Numbered from the stretch's first letter, positions 53,811 to 63,279 are shown. The stretch: 64,000 nucleotides of DNA from Flavobacterium sp. JAD_PAG50586_2 (GCA_023213215.1 CP096136.1:3696724-3760723), one strand, 5' to 3'. The notes: generated by a model not told the origin, from the letters alone. Translations and numbers: made by a program.

Positions 53811-56261
53811 ATGAGAAAATTTCATTATCTTTTATCTGCACTGCTACTATTGCTTTCAATTACCATGTTGGGACAAGGAAAACCTGAAAGAGCTAAAATT
53901 TCCATCACTGGAAAAATCATTGAAAAAACCAGCAAACTTCCGTTAGAATACGCAACCATTACTTTTAAGAATAGTAAAAACCCGAAATTAATTTTTGGAG
54001 GAATCACAGACAATAAAGGTGATTACAGCATTGATGTTGTTCCGGGAACTTATGATATCACATTAGAATTTATTTCTTTTAAACCTACGATTATCAAGCA
54101 GAAAGAATTACCCGCAGCTACAAACTTGGGAACTACAGCCTTAGAAGAAGATGCCACTCAATTGAACGAAGTGGTCGTTCGTGCCGAAAAAAGTACAGTA
54201 GAAATAAAATTGGACAAGAAAGTTTATAATGTAGGCCAGGATATGATGGTAAAAGGTGGAACTGCCAGTGACGTTCTTGATAATGTTCCTTCGGTTACCG
54301 TAGATGCAGAGGGAAATGTCGCATTGCGTGGCAATGATAACGTAAAAATACTTATCGACGGAAGGCCATCCAATGCCATTAATATTGCAGACGCACTAAA
54401 ATCTATTCCCGCGGACGCTTTAGATAAGGTTGAAGTAATCACCAATCCATCGGCACGTTATAACGCTGAAGGTGGTGGTGGAATCATTAATATCTTATTG
54501 AAAAAAGGTAAAAACCTTGGCTTAAACGGAACCGTAACTGCAAGCGGTGGTTACCCTGAAACCTATGGTGTGACAGGAAATATAAATTATAAAGCTCCGG
54601 AATTCAACTTATTTGCCACTCAGGGATACAATTACCGCAATAATCCCGGAAGGGCTTTTACCAATTCCAGGTATCTGAATGACGATAATTCTACCAAGGG
54701 TTATATGAATGAAAACAGGGAAAATGACAGACTGAACAAATCGTATAATGCCAACTTTGGTGTAGATTGGTTTTTAGATAAGTCGACCACGTGGACAAAT
54801 GCGCTTAATTACAGACGAAGCAATGGCGACAACCAGGACAATGTTTTTCAGAATTACTACGATGTAAATCGGGTATACACATCAACAAATACAAGGATAA
54901 ATAATGAAGACAGCAAAAGCCAAAATGTTGAATTTACTACCAACCTAACCAAAAAATTCAAAAAAGAAGGACACAAACTAACCATTGACGGAGCATTTTC
55001 TTCCAACTATGATAAAAATCTGGCGCTGATTAACGAAACATCCACTTTAAATTCTAACATTGACCTCACAGAAACGGTTAATAACCAAACCCAAAGCCGG
55101 AATTCTATACAAACTGATTACGTGCTTCCAATTGGGAAAGGCGGCCAGTTTGAAGCCGGTTACAGAGGTGATTTTTCAGTCAATACTACAGATTATTCTG
55201 TGACAAACCTTTCATTTTCAACAGCCAATACGTTGGAATACAAGGAAAAAGTGAATGCCCTTTACACGCAATACGGATTTAAGGTGAATAAATTTTCTAC
55301 CCTTTTGGGACTTCGTTGGGAAGATTCCGATATCGATGTGAATCAATTGGCAACTGATGATTTCAACAATAAAAAATACAACAACTTTTTTCCCAGCGCT
55401 TTCTTTACTTACGAAATAGATGATAAAAGCAGTGCCTCCATCAGCTTCAGCAGAAGGATTCAAAGACCAAGAGGACGACAATTAAATCCATTCAATAACC
55501 TATCAAGTAATGTCAATATTTTTGTCGGAAATCCAGATTTAAATCCCGCATTTACCAATTCTATAGACTTAGGCTATCTTAAACGTTGGAACAAGCTAAC
55601 TTTCAATACTTCCCTTTACGGAAATAAAACTACAGATGTTTTCCAATTCGTTAGAACACAAACAGATGCTTTACCAGATGGAACTCCGGTAATCACAACC
55701 ACTCCAATTAATTTAGCTACAGAATACCGAGGTGGTTTTGAATTTACCCTAAATTATAGTCCCTACAAATGGTGGAGATTAAACTCAAATTTCAATTTCT
55801 TTTACGTTCAGACTGATGGTGACTATGTATACACTGATTCCAATAACGTTGAGCAAGAACAGGATTTTGATTTCGAAGCCACTTCCTGGTTTACGCGTTT
55901 ATCCTCAAAAATTACGCTGCCTTACAAAGTCGAATGGCAAACGAACCTCAATTATCAAGGCGCACAAAAAAACAGACAGGGAAGTTCTTTGGGCAACTTC
56001 AGTATGAATCTTGCCTTTAGCAAAGACATTTTGAAAGACAAAGGAACAATCGCCTTTAATGTTAGCGACGTATTCAATTCCAGAAAAAGAATCATGGATA
56101 CTTTTATTGATGGAACAGTTGACTCCCATAGCGAAATGCAGTGGAGAAGAAGACAATTCAATTTGTCATTCACCTATAGGTTCAATGTCCAGAAAAATGA
56201 ACGGGAGAAAAAACCAAGATCAAACCAACAACAGGATGATAATGGAGATTTTCAAGGTTAA
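53811..56261 (+). CDS. TonB-dependent outer-membrane receptor
   Basis: 816 aa from ATG 53811, which begins a signal peptide (RKFHYLLSALLLLLSIT, cleaved near MLGQ); the in-frame ATG at 53751 adds 20 residues that would disrupt it. Domain order: carboxypeptidase-like sandwich (about 30-115), plug (VKGGTASDVLDNVPSVTVD, LRGNDNVKILIDGRPSN, NPSARYNAEGGGGIINILL), then a barrel ending RQFNLSFTYRF. The plug motifs are similar to the receptor at 21888-24326. Ligand unknown. Followed by a strong terminator. Confidence 0.88.
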   Translation: MRKFHYLLSALLLLLSITMLGQGKPERAKISITGKIIEKTSKLPLEYATITFKNSKNPKLIFGGITDNKGDYSIDVVPGTYDITLEFISFKPTIIKQKELPAATNLGTTALEEDATQLNEVVVRAEKSTVEIKLDKKVYNVGQDMMVKGGTASDVLDNVPSVTVDAEGNVALRGNDNVKILIDGRPSNAINIADALKSIPADALDKVEVITNPSARYNAEGGGGIINILLKKGKNLGLNGTVTASGGYPETYGVTGNINYKAPEFNLFATQGYNYRNNPGRAFTNSRYLNDDNSTKGYMNENRENDRLNKSYNANFGVDWFLDKSTTWTNALNYRRSNGDNQDNVFQNYYDVNRVYTSTNTRINNEDSKSQNVEFTTNLTKKFKKEGHKLTIDGAFSSNYDKNLALINETSTLNSNIDLTETVNNQTQSRNSIQTDYVLPIGKGGQFEAGYRGDFSVNTTDYSVTNLSFSTANTLEYKEKVNALYTQYGFKVNKFSTLLGLRWEDSDIDVNQLATDDFNNKKYNNFFPSAFFTYEIDDKSSASISFSRRIQRPRGRQLNPFNNLSSNVNIFVGNPDLNPAFTNSIDLGYLKRWNKLTFNTSLYGNKTTDVFQFVRTQTDALPDGTPVITTTPINLATEYRGGFEFTLNYSPYKWWRLNSNFNFFYVQTDGDYVYTDSNNVEQEQDFDFEATSWFTRLSSKITLPYKVEWQTNLNYQGAQKNRQGSSLGNFSMNLAFSKDILKDKGTIAFNVSDVFNSRKRIMDTFIDGTVDSHSEMQWRRRQFNLSFTYRFNVQKNEREKKPRSNQQQDDNGDFQG

Positions 56262-56269
56262 CACATAAA

Positions 56270-56297
56270 AAAAGCCCCGAATATCGGGGCTTTTTTG
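56270..56297. terminator. Bidirectional terminator after the TonB receptor gene
   Basis: AAAGCCCCGA / TCGGGGCTTT perfect stem with flanking A- and T-runs, between convergent genes. Confidence 0.85.
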
Positions 56298-56314
56298 TAA
56301 ACAATAGTCTAAAA

Positions 56315-56518
56315 CTATACTGTTTGCGCGGCTTCTTTTTTTGCTTTTCTTTCCTGCAAAAATTCTCTCATACCTCCAAAAATCCAATAAGGAACAATGA
56401 AAGTGATCAAGAACATCATTAGCCAGAAACCAATCGTTAGAATGGTCAAGAAAGCTAAGAAACCTAAATACTGTTGAAATTCAAACATGTTTTCCGGAAT
56501 TTTTTGAATTATACGCAA
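56315..56518 (-). CDS. Small membrane protein, unknown
   Basis: 67 aa, or 57 aa if the internal ATG (MFEFQQYLGF) is the start. Two hydrophobic segments (FLAFLTILTIGFWLMMFLIT, then VPYWIFGG) and a charged tail (REFLQERKAKKEAAQTV). No family recognised. Flanked by a terminator and a dispersed repeat; plausible as a real small gene by its signal-anchor-like design. Confidence 0.55.
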   Translation of the reverse strand: MRIIQKIPENMFEFQQYLGFLAFLTILTIGFWLMMFLITFIVPYWIFGGMREFLQERKAKKEAAQTV

Positions 56519-56600
56519 ATGTAAGCCGAATATTTATGCTATCCAAAAACAAAATCAATTTTTATTAACTACTTTTTATCACTAATTTTGGGCTGGATTT

Positions 56601-56743
56601 TTTAGGAGCTGTTTCCCGCTATCCGTTGCAATCTTTTATGCTGAACTTGTTTCAGCATCTCGACTAATCATTCAGTATAAACTATTTAAAGATACTGAAA
56701 CAAGTTCAGCATAAAAGGATTTCCACTCCTATCGGGGCTAGAA
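56601..56743. repeat. Dispersed REP-like element R1, copy C (inverted)
   Basis: Outer ends match copy B in reverse orientation (TTTCCCGCTATCCGT at the left, GGATTTCCACTCCTATCGGG plus GCTAG at the right). The inner part is different: a 24-bp imperfect inverted repeat, 56637-56660 against 56690-56713 (TATGCTGAACTTGTTTCAGC). So outer ends are conserved while the hairpin core is exchanged. Lies upstream of fumC. Confidence 0.75.
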
Positions 56744-56775
56744 AGAAACTACTTATTAACATATATAAATACACA

Positions 56776-58173
56776 ATGGAATACAGAATTGAAAAAGATA
56801 CAATGGGGGAAGTGCGTGTACCTGCCGATAAATATTGGGGAGCACAAACAGAGCGTTCAAGAAATAACTTCAAAATTGGCCCTTCAGCCTCAATGCCAAA
56901 AGAAATAATAGAAGGTTTTGCCTATCTAAAGAAAGCTGCAGCTTATGCCAATTGCGATTTAGGTGTACTTTCAACTGAAAAGCGTGACGCAATCGGAGCT
57001 GTCTGTGACGAAATCCTTGCCGGAAAATTAACTGATGAATTTCCATTGGTAATCTGGCAGACTGGATCGGGAACACAAAGCAACATGAACGTGAATGAAG
57101 TAATTGCGAATCGTGCGCAGGTTTTGGCTGGCTTTAAAATTGGTGAAGGCGAACAATTGGTAAAAGCCAACGATGATGTCAACAAATCACAATCTTCTAA
57201 CGATACCTTCCCAACCGGAATGCACATTGCCTGCTACAAAGCCGCTGTTGAAGTTACGATTCCCGGAGTTGAAAAGCTTCGTGACACTTTAGATGCAAAA
57301 GCTAAAGAATTCATGAACGTAGTTAAAATAGGAAGAACGCATTTAATGGATGCAACGCCCCTAACTTTAGGGCAGGAGATTTCAGGATATGTCGCCCAAT
57401 TAAACTACGGAATAAAAGCACTTAAAAATACATTATCCCATTTGTCAGAAGTTGCCCTTGGAGGAACTGCAGTAGGAACCGGATTAAACACACCAGCAGG
57501 TTACGATGTAAAAGTAGCCGAATATATTGCAAAATTTACAGGCCATCCTTTTGTTACGGCGCCAAATAAATTTGAAGCACTGGCTTCACACGATGCTATA
57601 GTTGAAGCGCACGGAGCATTAAAACAGTTGGCTGTTTCCTTAAATAAAATCGCAAACGATATCAGAATGCTGGCATCTGGTCCACGTTCCGGAATTGGCG
57701 AAATCCTTATTCCTGAAAACGAACCAGGTTCCTCTATCATGCCCGGAAAAGTAAATCCAACGCAGTGTGAAGCTTTAACCATGGTTTGCGCACAGGTTAT
57801 GGGTAACGACGTAGCAATTTCAGTGGGTGGAATGCAGGGTCATTATGAATTGAATGTTTTCAAGCCTGTAATGGCGGCTAACTTTTTACAATCAGCACGT
57901 TTATTAGGAGATGCCTGTATTTCATTCGACGAACATTGTGCCAGCGGGATTGAACCTAATCATACCAGAATCAAAGAATTGGTTGATAATTCATTAATGC
58001 TTGTCACGGCTTTAAATACCAAAATTGGTTATTACAAATCGGCTGAAATTGCTCAGACAGCTCATAAAAACGGAACAACCTTAAAAGAGGAAGCCGTACG
58101 TTTAGGATATGTATCTGCTGAAGATTTCGATGCCTGGGTAAAACCGGAAGATATGGTTGGAAGTTTGAAATAA
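56776..58173 (+). CDS. fumC: Class II fumarate hydratase
   Basis: 465 aa, TCA-cycle enzyme interconverting fumarate and malate; iron-independent homotetramer. Diagnostic loop [15 protein letters not shown] (SS-loop with catalytic Ser) and the histidine-bearing [29 protein letters not shown] is the N-terminal conserved box. Full length. Confidence 0.96.
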   Translation: MEYRIEKDTMGEVRVPADKYWGAQTERSRNNFKIGPSASMPKEIIEGFAYLKKAAAYANCDLGVLSTEKRDAIGAVCDEILAGKLTDEFPLVIWQTGSGTQSNMNVNEVIANRAQVLAGFKIGEGEQLVKANDDVNKSQSSNDTFPTGMHIACYKAAVEVTIPGVEKLRDTLDAKAKEFMNVVKIGRTHLMDATPLTLGQEISGYVAQLNYGIKALKNTLSHLSEVALGGTAVGTGLNTPAGYDVKVAEYIAKFTGHPFVTAPNKFEALASHDAIVEAHGALKQLAVSLNKIANDIRMLASGPRSGIGEILIPENEPGSSIMPGKVNPTQCEALTMVCAQVMGNDVAISVGGMQGHYELNVFKPVMAANFLQSARLLGDACISFDEHCASGIEPNHTRIKELVDNSLMLVTALNTKIGYYKSAEIAQTAHKNGTTLKEEAVRLGYVSAEDFDAWVKPEDMVGSLK

Positions 58174-58195
58174 TAAAATATAACATATTAGATAA

Positions 58196-58222
58196 AAAAA
58201 TCCCGCTCATCGCGGGATTTTT
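58196..58222 (+). terminator. fumC terminator
   Basis: AATCCCGC / GCGGGATT stem followed by TTTTT, about 25 bp after the stop; preceded by A7 so usable from the other side too. Confidence 0.8.
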
Positions 58223-58281
58223 CGATCTGTCAAAATCAAACAAAACAATAATCAAACTATTATTTTCTCGTTGACATACGC

Positions 58282-58782
58282 TTATGATCTTTTTTTCATA
58301 AACATATTGGTGTAATATTTTTTACCAGTAGACTGGTCAATGGTAACTGAAATACCCAAATGGGTATAGTCGCCTTCAATGTTTTCTTTGTGTGCCGGGC
58401 TGTTTAACCAGGCACTCATGGCACTTTCTGCGCTTTGGTAGTTGTAGGCAATGTTCTCACCTACTCTTGCTGCGCCTAATACCTGAACAAGGTTGTTTGA
58501 TCTTTGTTGGAAATAATCGTGGTTGACCACTTTATTATCAATCATGTAAATGTTGTGCTCCTCAGATTTGTAAGAGATGTGGTTGATCACTTCTAAAGTG
58601 TTCAAACCCTGGCTGGCACGATAATCATTGATAAGGGTAACGAGTTTCAACTCGGTGTCATTGTAATTGTAGGTAGTTACAACTTTTTGGGATGAAGTGT
58701 CTTCGGATTGGTCTGAAGAACAGGATACCATAGTGAACACGATTGCTAACGGCAACAATGCTCTAAACATTTTTGCTTTCAT
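58282..58782 (-). CDS. CAP (SCP/PR1-like) domain lipoprotein
   Basis: 166 aa. Lipoprotein signal with Cys at about residue 21 (TMVSCSS). The CAP domain has LINDYRASQGLNTLEV, a His in KSEEHNIYM, HDYFQQRSN, VGENIAYNY and MSAWLNSPAHKENIEGDYTH, so the conserved His/Glu cavity residues are present. Function of bacterial CAP proteins is mostly unknown. Its upstream region carries a duplicated 45-bp box and a second motif shared with the gene at 61433. Confidence 0.88.
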   Translation of the reverse strand: MKAKMFRALLPLAIVFTMVSCSSDQSEDTSSQKVVTTYNYNDTELKLVTLINDYRASQGLNTLEVINHISYKSEEHNIYMIDNKVVNHDYFQQRSNNLVQVLGAARVGENIAYNYQSAESAMSAWLNSPAHKENIEGDYTHLGISVTIDQSTGKKYYTNMFMKKRS

Positions 58783-59073
58783 AGTAGTAGGTTAAGTTTT
58801 AAAGTAGAATGTGGGGCAAACTCCTTTAGATTAATATTTGACAGTTTTAATAAAGTAGATGTGGGGCAAACACTTTATAAAATTATTTTGACAGAACGTA
58901 TTGTATTATTTTGTTGAGCAATTTTACACCTTTTACCGTTTAAAAGCCAAATAAAATCGATGAAATACATCATTATAATATTTATATAAGTATTATTCCT
59001 ACTTAAATGTAGTTCGTCGATGAGAATATATATCAGTTAAAAACACAAAATCATTACTTGATGCCATAAAAAA
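58783..59073. promoter_or_regulatory. Long regulatory region upstream of the CAP lipoprotein gene
   Basis: A gene-free gap of about 340 bp. Two tandem copies of a ~45-bp box at 58800-58844 and 58851-58894 share TAAAGTAGA(A)TGTGGGGCAAAC and end in TTTGACAG or TTTTGACAG. Further upstream are TCGATGAAATAC (58957-58968) and GTTCGTCGATGA (59012-59023). I see no RNA gene or ORF. Confidence 0.55.
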
Positions 59074-59092
59074 ACCATCCGAATAGATGGTC
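59070..59092 (-). terminator. pdxH terminator
   Basis: Read leftward: ACCATC, loop, GATGGT, then T7. About 30 bp after the pdxH stop. Confidence 0.75.
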
Positions 59093-59122
59093 AAATTTTG
59101 ATTTATATGGTGGTAGAGCTCA

Positions 59123-59766
59123 TCAAGGTGAAAGCCGTTCAATTTTCCAGTTGAAAACGGCATGCAGTTGATATCTTATCCTGTCATGCAATCGATTGGG
59201 TCTTCCCTGCCAGAATTCGATTTCAACGGGTCTCACTAAAAAGCCACCCCAATTTTCCGGTCTCTGAATGGGTTTGCCATTATATTTAGTTTCGAGCTTT
59301 TGCAATTTATCATCTAAAAACTCTCTGGACGGAATTACTTCACTTTGGTCTGAAACAACAGCACCAAGCTTACTTCCATCTGGTCTTGAATCAAAATAAT
59401 TATCGGAAACTGATGCAGTAGTTTTTTCGGCAACACCTTTTATGATAATCTGCCTTTCCATACTGTGCCAAAAAAAGACAGACAAACGCTTGGATTGTTT
59501 AAAATTGCTTTCCCTTTTTCTGAGTTATAATTGGTATAAAAAATAAATCCCTCTTCATTATACTTTTTAAGTAGCACAACCCTCGATTTTGGGAAACCAT
59601 CCAAACCAATAGTTGCTACTGTCATTGCATTAACCTCCTCAACTCCACCAAACTCTTTGGTTTCATGAAACCATTTGTTGAATAAATTGATTGGATCATC
59701 GGGAATGTCAGTTTCAAGAAGCTGGCTTTTCTCGTAGGATTTTCTATAATTGCTTAGATCTTTCAT
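59123..59766 (-). CDS. pdxH: Pyridoxamine 5'-phosphate oxidase (frame broken)
   Basis: FMN enzyme making PLP from PNP or PMP; 214 aa when healed, normal length. N-terminal MKDLSNYRKSYEKSQL, FMN-binding GFPKSRVVLLKKY and TNYNSEKGKAI, then WHSMERQIIIKG, DNYFDSRPDGSKLGA, and C-terminal RPVEIEFWQGRPNRLHDR. The A7 run 59470-59476 needs an eighth base to join NPSVCLSFF to WHSMERQ. As PLP supply is important and no second pdxH is visible, loss by mutation is less likely than sequence error. Confidence 0.9.
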
Positions 59767-59879
59767 TGTAATGAAATTTAATAGCGTAAAGTTAGTAAGA
59801 ATGGAAACAATGAACCAGTTTGTTTTGCGAAAAAATATAAATCCGAATGTCCACAGGACATTCTCCTCTTAATATCAAA

Positions 59880-60787
59880 TTATTCAAATTCAAAAATACG
59901 ACCATCATCTGCAAGCAAAACATTAGGGAAAATGGTTAGTGCTTCTTCTTTAAACAATTCGATATTGGCGTAACGCGTGCTATAATGTCCCAAAATCAAT
60001 TGTTTAACGTTGGCTTTGGCAGCAATAGTTGCCGCTTGTTTAGCTGTGGCATGCATGGTGCTTGTAGCTTTCTCAGCTTCTGATTCCAAAAAGTAGTTTC
60101 GTGATAAAGTACATCACAGTTCTCAATAATTGGAATTATCGTTTCATCATATATTGTATCACTGCAAAACGCATAACTTTTTGCGGGCTCAGGATCAAAA
60201 GTCAGGTCTTGATTTGCAATGATTGTCCCATCGGGCAAAGTAATATCGCCACCATATTTTATTTTCCTATAATAAGCAATATCAATGTTATGCTCTTCCA
60301 CAATTTCAATATTAAGTTTCCGTTCCTTGGCTTTTTCCTGAAATAAATAACCATTGGTATATATTCGATGTTTTAACGGAATTGTTTTCACTAAGACTTT
60401 ATCATCTTCATAAACCACTTCACTTTCTTTTGAATCCAACTCATGGAAATAAAGATTATATCCTGTGTACGAATTGGAATAACGCAATTGAAGCAATATA
60501 ATTTCCTTAATGCCTTTTGGTCCGTATACATGTAAATCGGTCTGGCGGTTCAATAACATAAAAGTCGAAATCAAACCCACTAATCCATAAAAATGGTCGC
60601 CATGCAAATGCGATATGAAAATATGATTGATTTTGGAAAACTTGAGTTTGTTTTTGCGTAGCTGCACTTGTGATCCTTCACCACAATCTATCAGGAACAT
60701 CCTGTTTCTGATTTCCAATACCTGTGAAGTTGGATTGGTAATGGTTCGGGGAGTTGCTGCATAACAGCCAAGAATGGTTAATTTCAT
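59880..60787 (-). CDS. rnz: Ribonuclease Z (frame broken)
   Basis: tRNA 3'-end-processing endonuclease of the metallo-beta-lactamase fold, 302 aa when healed. Zinc motif SHLHGDH, further ligands in FCSDTIYDE and LYHETTF, and GHYSTRY near the C-terminus. The A5 run 60088-60092 lacks one base; restoring it turns the C-terminus into TTFLESEAEKATSTMHATA and beyond. It matures tRNAs such as the CCA-less tRNA-Arg here. Preceded by a STAS-like gene 13 bp upstream. Confidence 0.92.
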
Positions 60788-60800
60788 TAGGTTAGGTGGA

Positions 60801-61133
60801 TTAGAATCCTAGGTCACGTTCAATTTCTTCCATTTCTATTATGTCATGTGCTTCTAAAACAGTTGGGACCACAGTTAGTTTCGCCGGAACATCATTAAAA
60901 TCAATATCTGATACTACAAGAACCAATGATTTCTTTTGTTTTCTGTGACTTTTTACCATTTCAAGAAACAACTTAATATCACTCATTGTTATCGCTTTAT
61001 CAAAAGACAAATCAATTATCAAATTTTGGGATTTATAACTATTGTATTCGTGATTTAACTTGTTGTAAAACTCAGCAGTGTTGCATTGCGTGTTTCTAAT
61101 GGTAGTAGTGTGTCCTTTTTGTTCAACTTTCAT
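60801..61133 (-). CDS. STAS-like small protein upstream of rnz
   Basis: 110 aa, alternating strand/helix pattern (NLIIDLSFDKAITMSDIKLF, KSLVLVVSDIDF, AHDIIEMEEIERDLGF) that resembles an anti-sigma-factor-antagonist (STAS) fold; no phospho-acceptor Ser/Thr in the usual DSxG context is evident. It ends 13 bp before rnz, so the two form an operon. Function unknown. Confidence 0.6.
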   Translation of the reverse strand: MKVEQKGHTTTIRNTQCNTAEFYNKLNHEYNSYKSQNLIIDLSFDKAITMSDIKLFLEMVKSHRKQKKSLVLVVSDIDFNDVPAKLTVVPTVLEAHDIIEMEEIERDLGF

Positions 61134-61432
61134 TTGTATCCAGGTATTATATTATGATGCTAATTTACTAAGATTTTATTAGTATTCCTTATTTGAAACC
61201 AGGATAGTAATTTAAATGATGTCGTTCATGGAAAATTCTGGTTTTTCATCGATGAAATACCTCTTTTTTTAACATTTCATAGACGAACTGCATAAAAAAA
61301 ACGCTCAAAACCCCCGAATTCATTGATTTTGTCGATTAAACGACTTTTGAGGTTAGTTATCGGAAATATTTCTCCCGCTTACACTCTTGAAGTAGTTTTG
61401 ACTCAGAAATAATAACAAAATCAAAAAAAATT
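61134..61432 (+). promoter_or_regulatory. Gene-free region with motifs shared with the CAP gene upstream region
   Basis: About 300 bp. Contains TCATCGATGAAATAC (61246-61260) and, on the opposite strand, AGTTCGTCTATGAAAT (61289-61274), both variants of the motif found at 58957 and 59012. A related GTCGATTAAACGAC lies at 61331-61344. No ORF or tRNA is seen. Confidence 0.45.
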
Positions 61433-61794
61433 ATGACAACAGCTAATAACAACAGAACTCAAACAAACATCAAATTATTTGTAGCATTCGTTTTATTAGT
61501 TTTATCATCAACTGGAGCATTTGCTCAGGCAAACACAAGTAATACTGTTGTTGCTGCAACTACTTCAACTGAGGTTTCTGTTTCTAAAGAAACTACAACT
61601 GTTATCGCTGCAGAAAACAACGTTGCTTCTATGGATTTCGCAGTTTGGTTCATGGGTTCTAAAAAACTTCAAACAATAAATCAAACGGAACATTCAGCAA
61701 AAAACAATTAATTAACTCTGGTATCAATACAAACAGTGTGTTAATTAGATCTTTCCTGAAAAAAGTTAACAATCAGGAAAACGGTATCGCATAA
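61433..61794 (+). CDS. Small exported protein (frame broken)
   Basis: About 120 aa when healed. A signal peptide (NIKLFVAFVLLVLSSTGAFA, then Q) is followed by a Thr/Val/Ala-rich linker, the hydrophobic MDFAVWFMGSKK, and a basic tail. As given, the frame stops at 61711 after 92 aa. Adding one A to the A6 run 61661-61666 reveals TSNNKSNGTFSKKQLINSG and SVLIRSFLKKVNNQENGIA, which looks like a real C-terminus ending at TAA 61792 just before a terminator. I recall similar small proteins in Flavobacterium; function unknown. Confidence 0.6.
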
Positions 61795-61829
61795 TAATGT
61801 TTCTATATAAATTTGGTTAGTTTAGGAAA

Positions 61830-61862
61830 CAAAAAGTCCCGATTTATAATCGGGACTTTTTA
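61830..61862. terminator. Bidirectional terminator
   Basis: AAAAAGTCCCGAT / ATCGGGACTTTTT stem between convergent genes. Confidence 0.85.
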
Positions 61863-61885
61863 TATTAGTAAATACTATTTTTATC

Positions 61886-63211
61886 TTACATTTTAGCTTT
61901 CAATGCTTTAGCTTTATCAGTCATTTCTAAAGCCCGGTAAACACTTAATAAGGTTTTAGTTGCCGCCTCATCGTCTGGCTTCAATTCAACTGCTTTTTCA
62001 AGATAAGGTAATATTGATTTGAAATTTTTCTCTCTTTCCGATTTTATAACCTCGTAGCGTTTGTTGTCTTTTTCAGATGTTCCCAATTTATTCATTTCGG
62101 TCACATACTTCTCGTCTACTCTTAATTTTAATTCTGAAATATTTAAAAGCGCATTAAAATAGTTAGGATCAATGGTTAGTGCCTTTAAATAGTACTTCTC
62201 AGCTTCGTCAAGTTTGTTAATATTAGAACTTATAACTCCTAAATTATAAACTAAATCAGCATTGTTTGGGCTCTTTGCCAATGCTTCATTTACTAAACGT
62301 GAGTAGTTATCATAATCTTTATTGCCTAAATACAATTCAGCTTCAGCCATCAACAAAGTTTCATCGCTTGGATTCTCTTTACGCGCATCCTGAATAGCCG
62401 TTAATGCTTCAGCTGTTTTTCCTTTCTCTTTTAATATTAAAGCTATGTTTTTATAAATCTCACCTCGTTTTGATGGAATTTTTTCTTCTCTTGGTTTAGA
62501 GTGTGATTTAGCTGTAATGGCTACATCTCTAAGTTTTTTATTAGCTCCAAAATTTTCCTCAGCTTTAGTTGCTTCATTGTAGGCATAGTATATTGATCCC
62601 TCTCCTGAATAGTTCAGTTTCTTAAGTCCTTCATAATACTCCAAAGCCTTATCAAAATCATTTGCGTTTACACTGTAAGATGCAGCATAAAATAACAAAT
62701 CAACATCTTTTTTATCTAAAGTATAAACCGAATAAAGAATGTCAGCAGCTTCTTTGTTTTTATTAATTTTACCTAATTCCATAGCAAAATCAATTAATTG
62801 AGGCTTAAAGGCCGCAATTGTTTCGTTTATATCATCTGTATATACCTTCTTCCCAGTTTCCTTTTCATAGTCCAGGGTTGTGTTTAAGCCAATTGCCAAA
62901 TCCGAAATTGCTTTTGGAGTAGCCAGTTTAGCCAAAGCCATTTGAATTTGCTGAGGCGACATCGTTTTATCAATAGCGTTTGCATCCAAAACTGGAGTCA
63001 TTGCTTTGTAAAATGATGCATACACTTTATCACCCTCCTCGGTAGCCAGAGGTTCAACTTTGACTACTAAAGCTTTGTATTCTACTAAATCGTTTGCCGA
63101 AGGAATTTCTTTCTCATAAATCTTTTTTAGTTTTTTTAACTCATCCTTTTGGGCAAAAGATGAAACAGAAACTAATATTGCCGAAGCCAATACAATGTGT
63201 TTTATTCTCAT
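61886..63211 (-). CDS. Exported TPR-repeat protein
   Basis: 441 aa with a signal peptide ending near SSFAQ. The N-terminal half is helical (residues about 25-230); the C-terminal half has recognisable tetratricopeptide units, e.g. AEALTAIQDARKENPSDETL, NADLVYNLGVISSNINKLDE and AEKYYLKALTIDPNYFNALL. TPRs mediate protein-protein contact, here in the periplasm. It follows gyrA on the same strand but a hairpin lies between, so it is probably transcribed separately. Confidence 0.85.
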   Translation of the reverse strand: MRIKHIVLASAILVSVSSFAQKDELKKLKKIYEKEIPSANDLVEYKALVVKVEPLATEEGDKVYASFYKAMTPVLDANAIDKTMSPQQIQMALAKLATPKAISDLAIGLNTTLDYEKETGKKVYTDDINETIAAFKPQLIDFAMELGKINKNKEAADILYSVYTLDKKDVDLLFYAASYSVNANDFDKALEYYEGLKKLNYSGEGSIYYAYNEATKAEENFGANKKLRDVAITAKSHSKPREEKIPSKRGEIYKNIALILKEKGKTAEALTAIQDARKENPSDETLLMAEAELYLGNKDYDNYSRLVNEALAKSPNNADLVYNLGVISSNINKLDEAEKYYLKALTIDPNYFNALLNISELKLRVDEKYVTEMNKLGTSEKDNKRYEVIKSEREKNFKSILPYLEKAVELKPDDEAATKTLLSVYRALEMTDKAKALKAKM

Positions 63212-63237
63212 TTTTTATTGTTTTAAATTTATAAATA

Positions 63238-63272
63238 AAATCACCAATTAAGATATGCTAAATTGGTGATTT
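63238..63272 (-). terminator. gyrA terminator
   Basis: AAATCACCAATT / AATTGGTGATTT, a 12-bp perfect stem directly after the gyrA stop, followed by TTATTTATAAA. Confidence 0.7.
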
Positions 63273-63279
63273 GTAGTTT

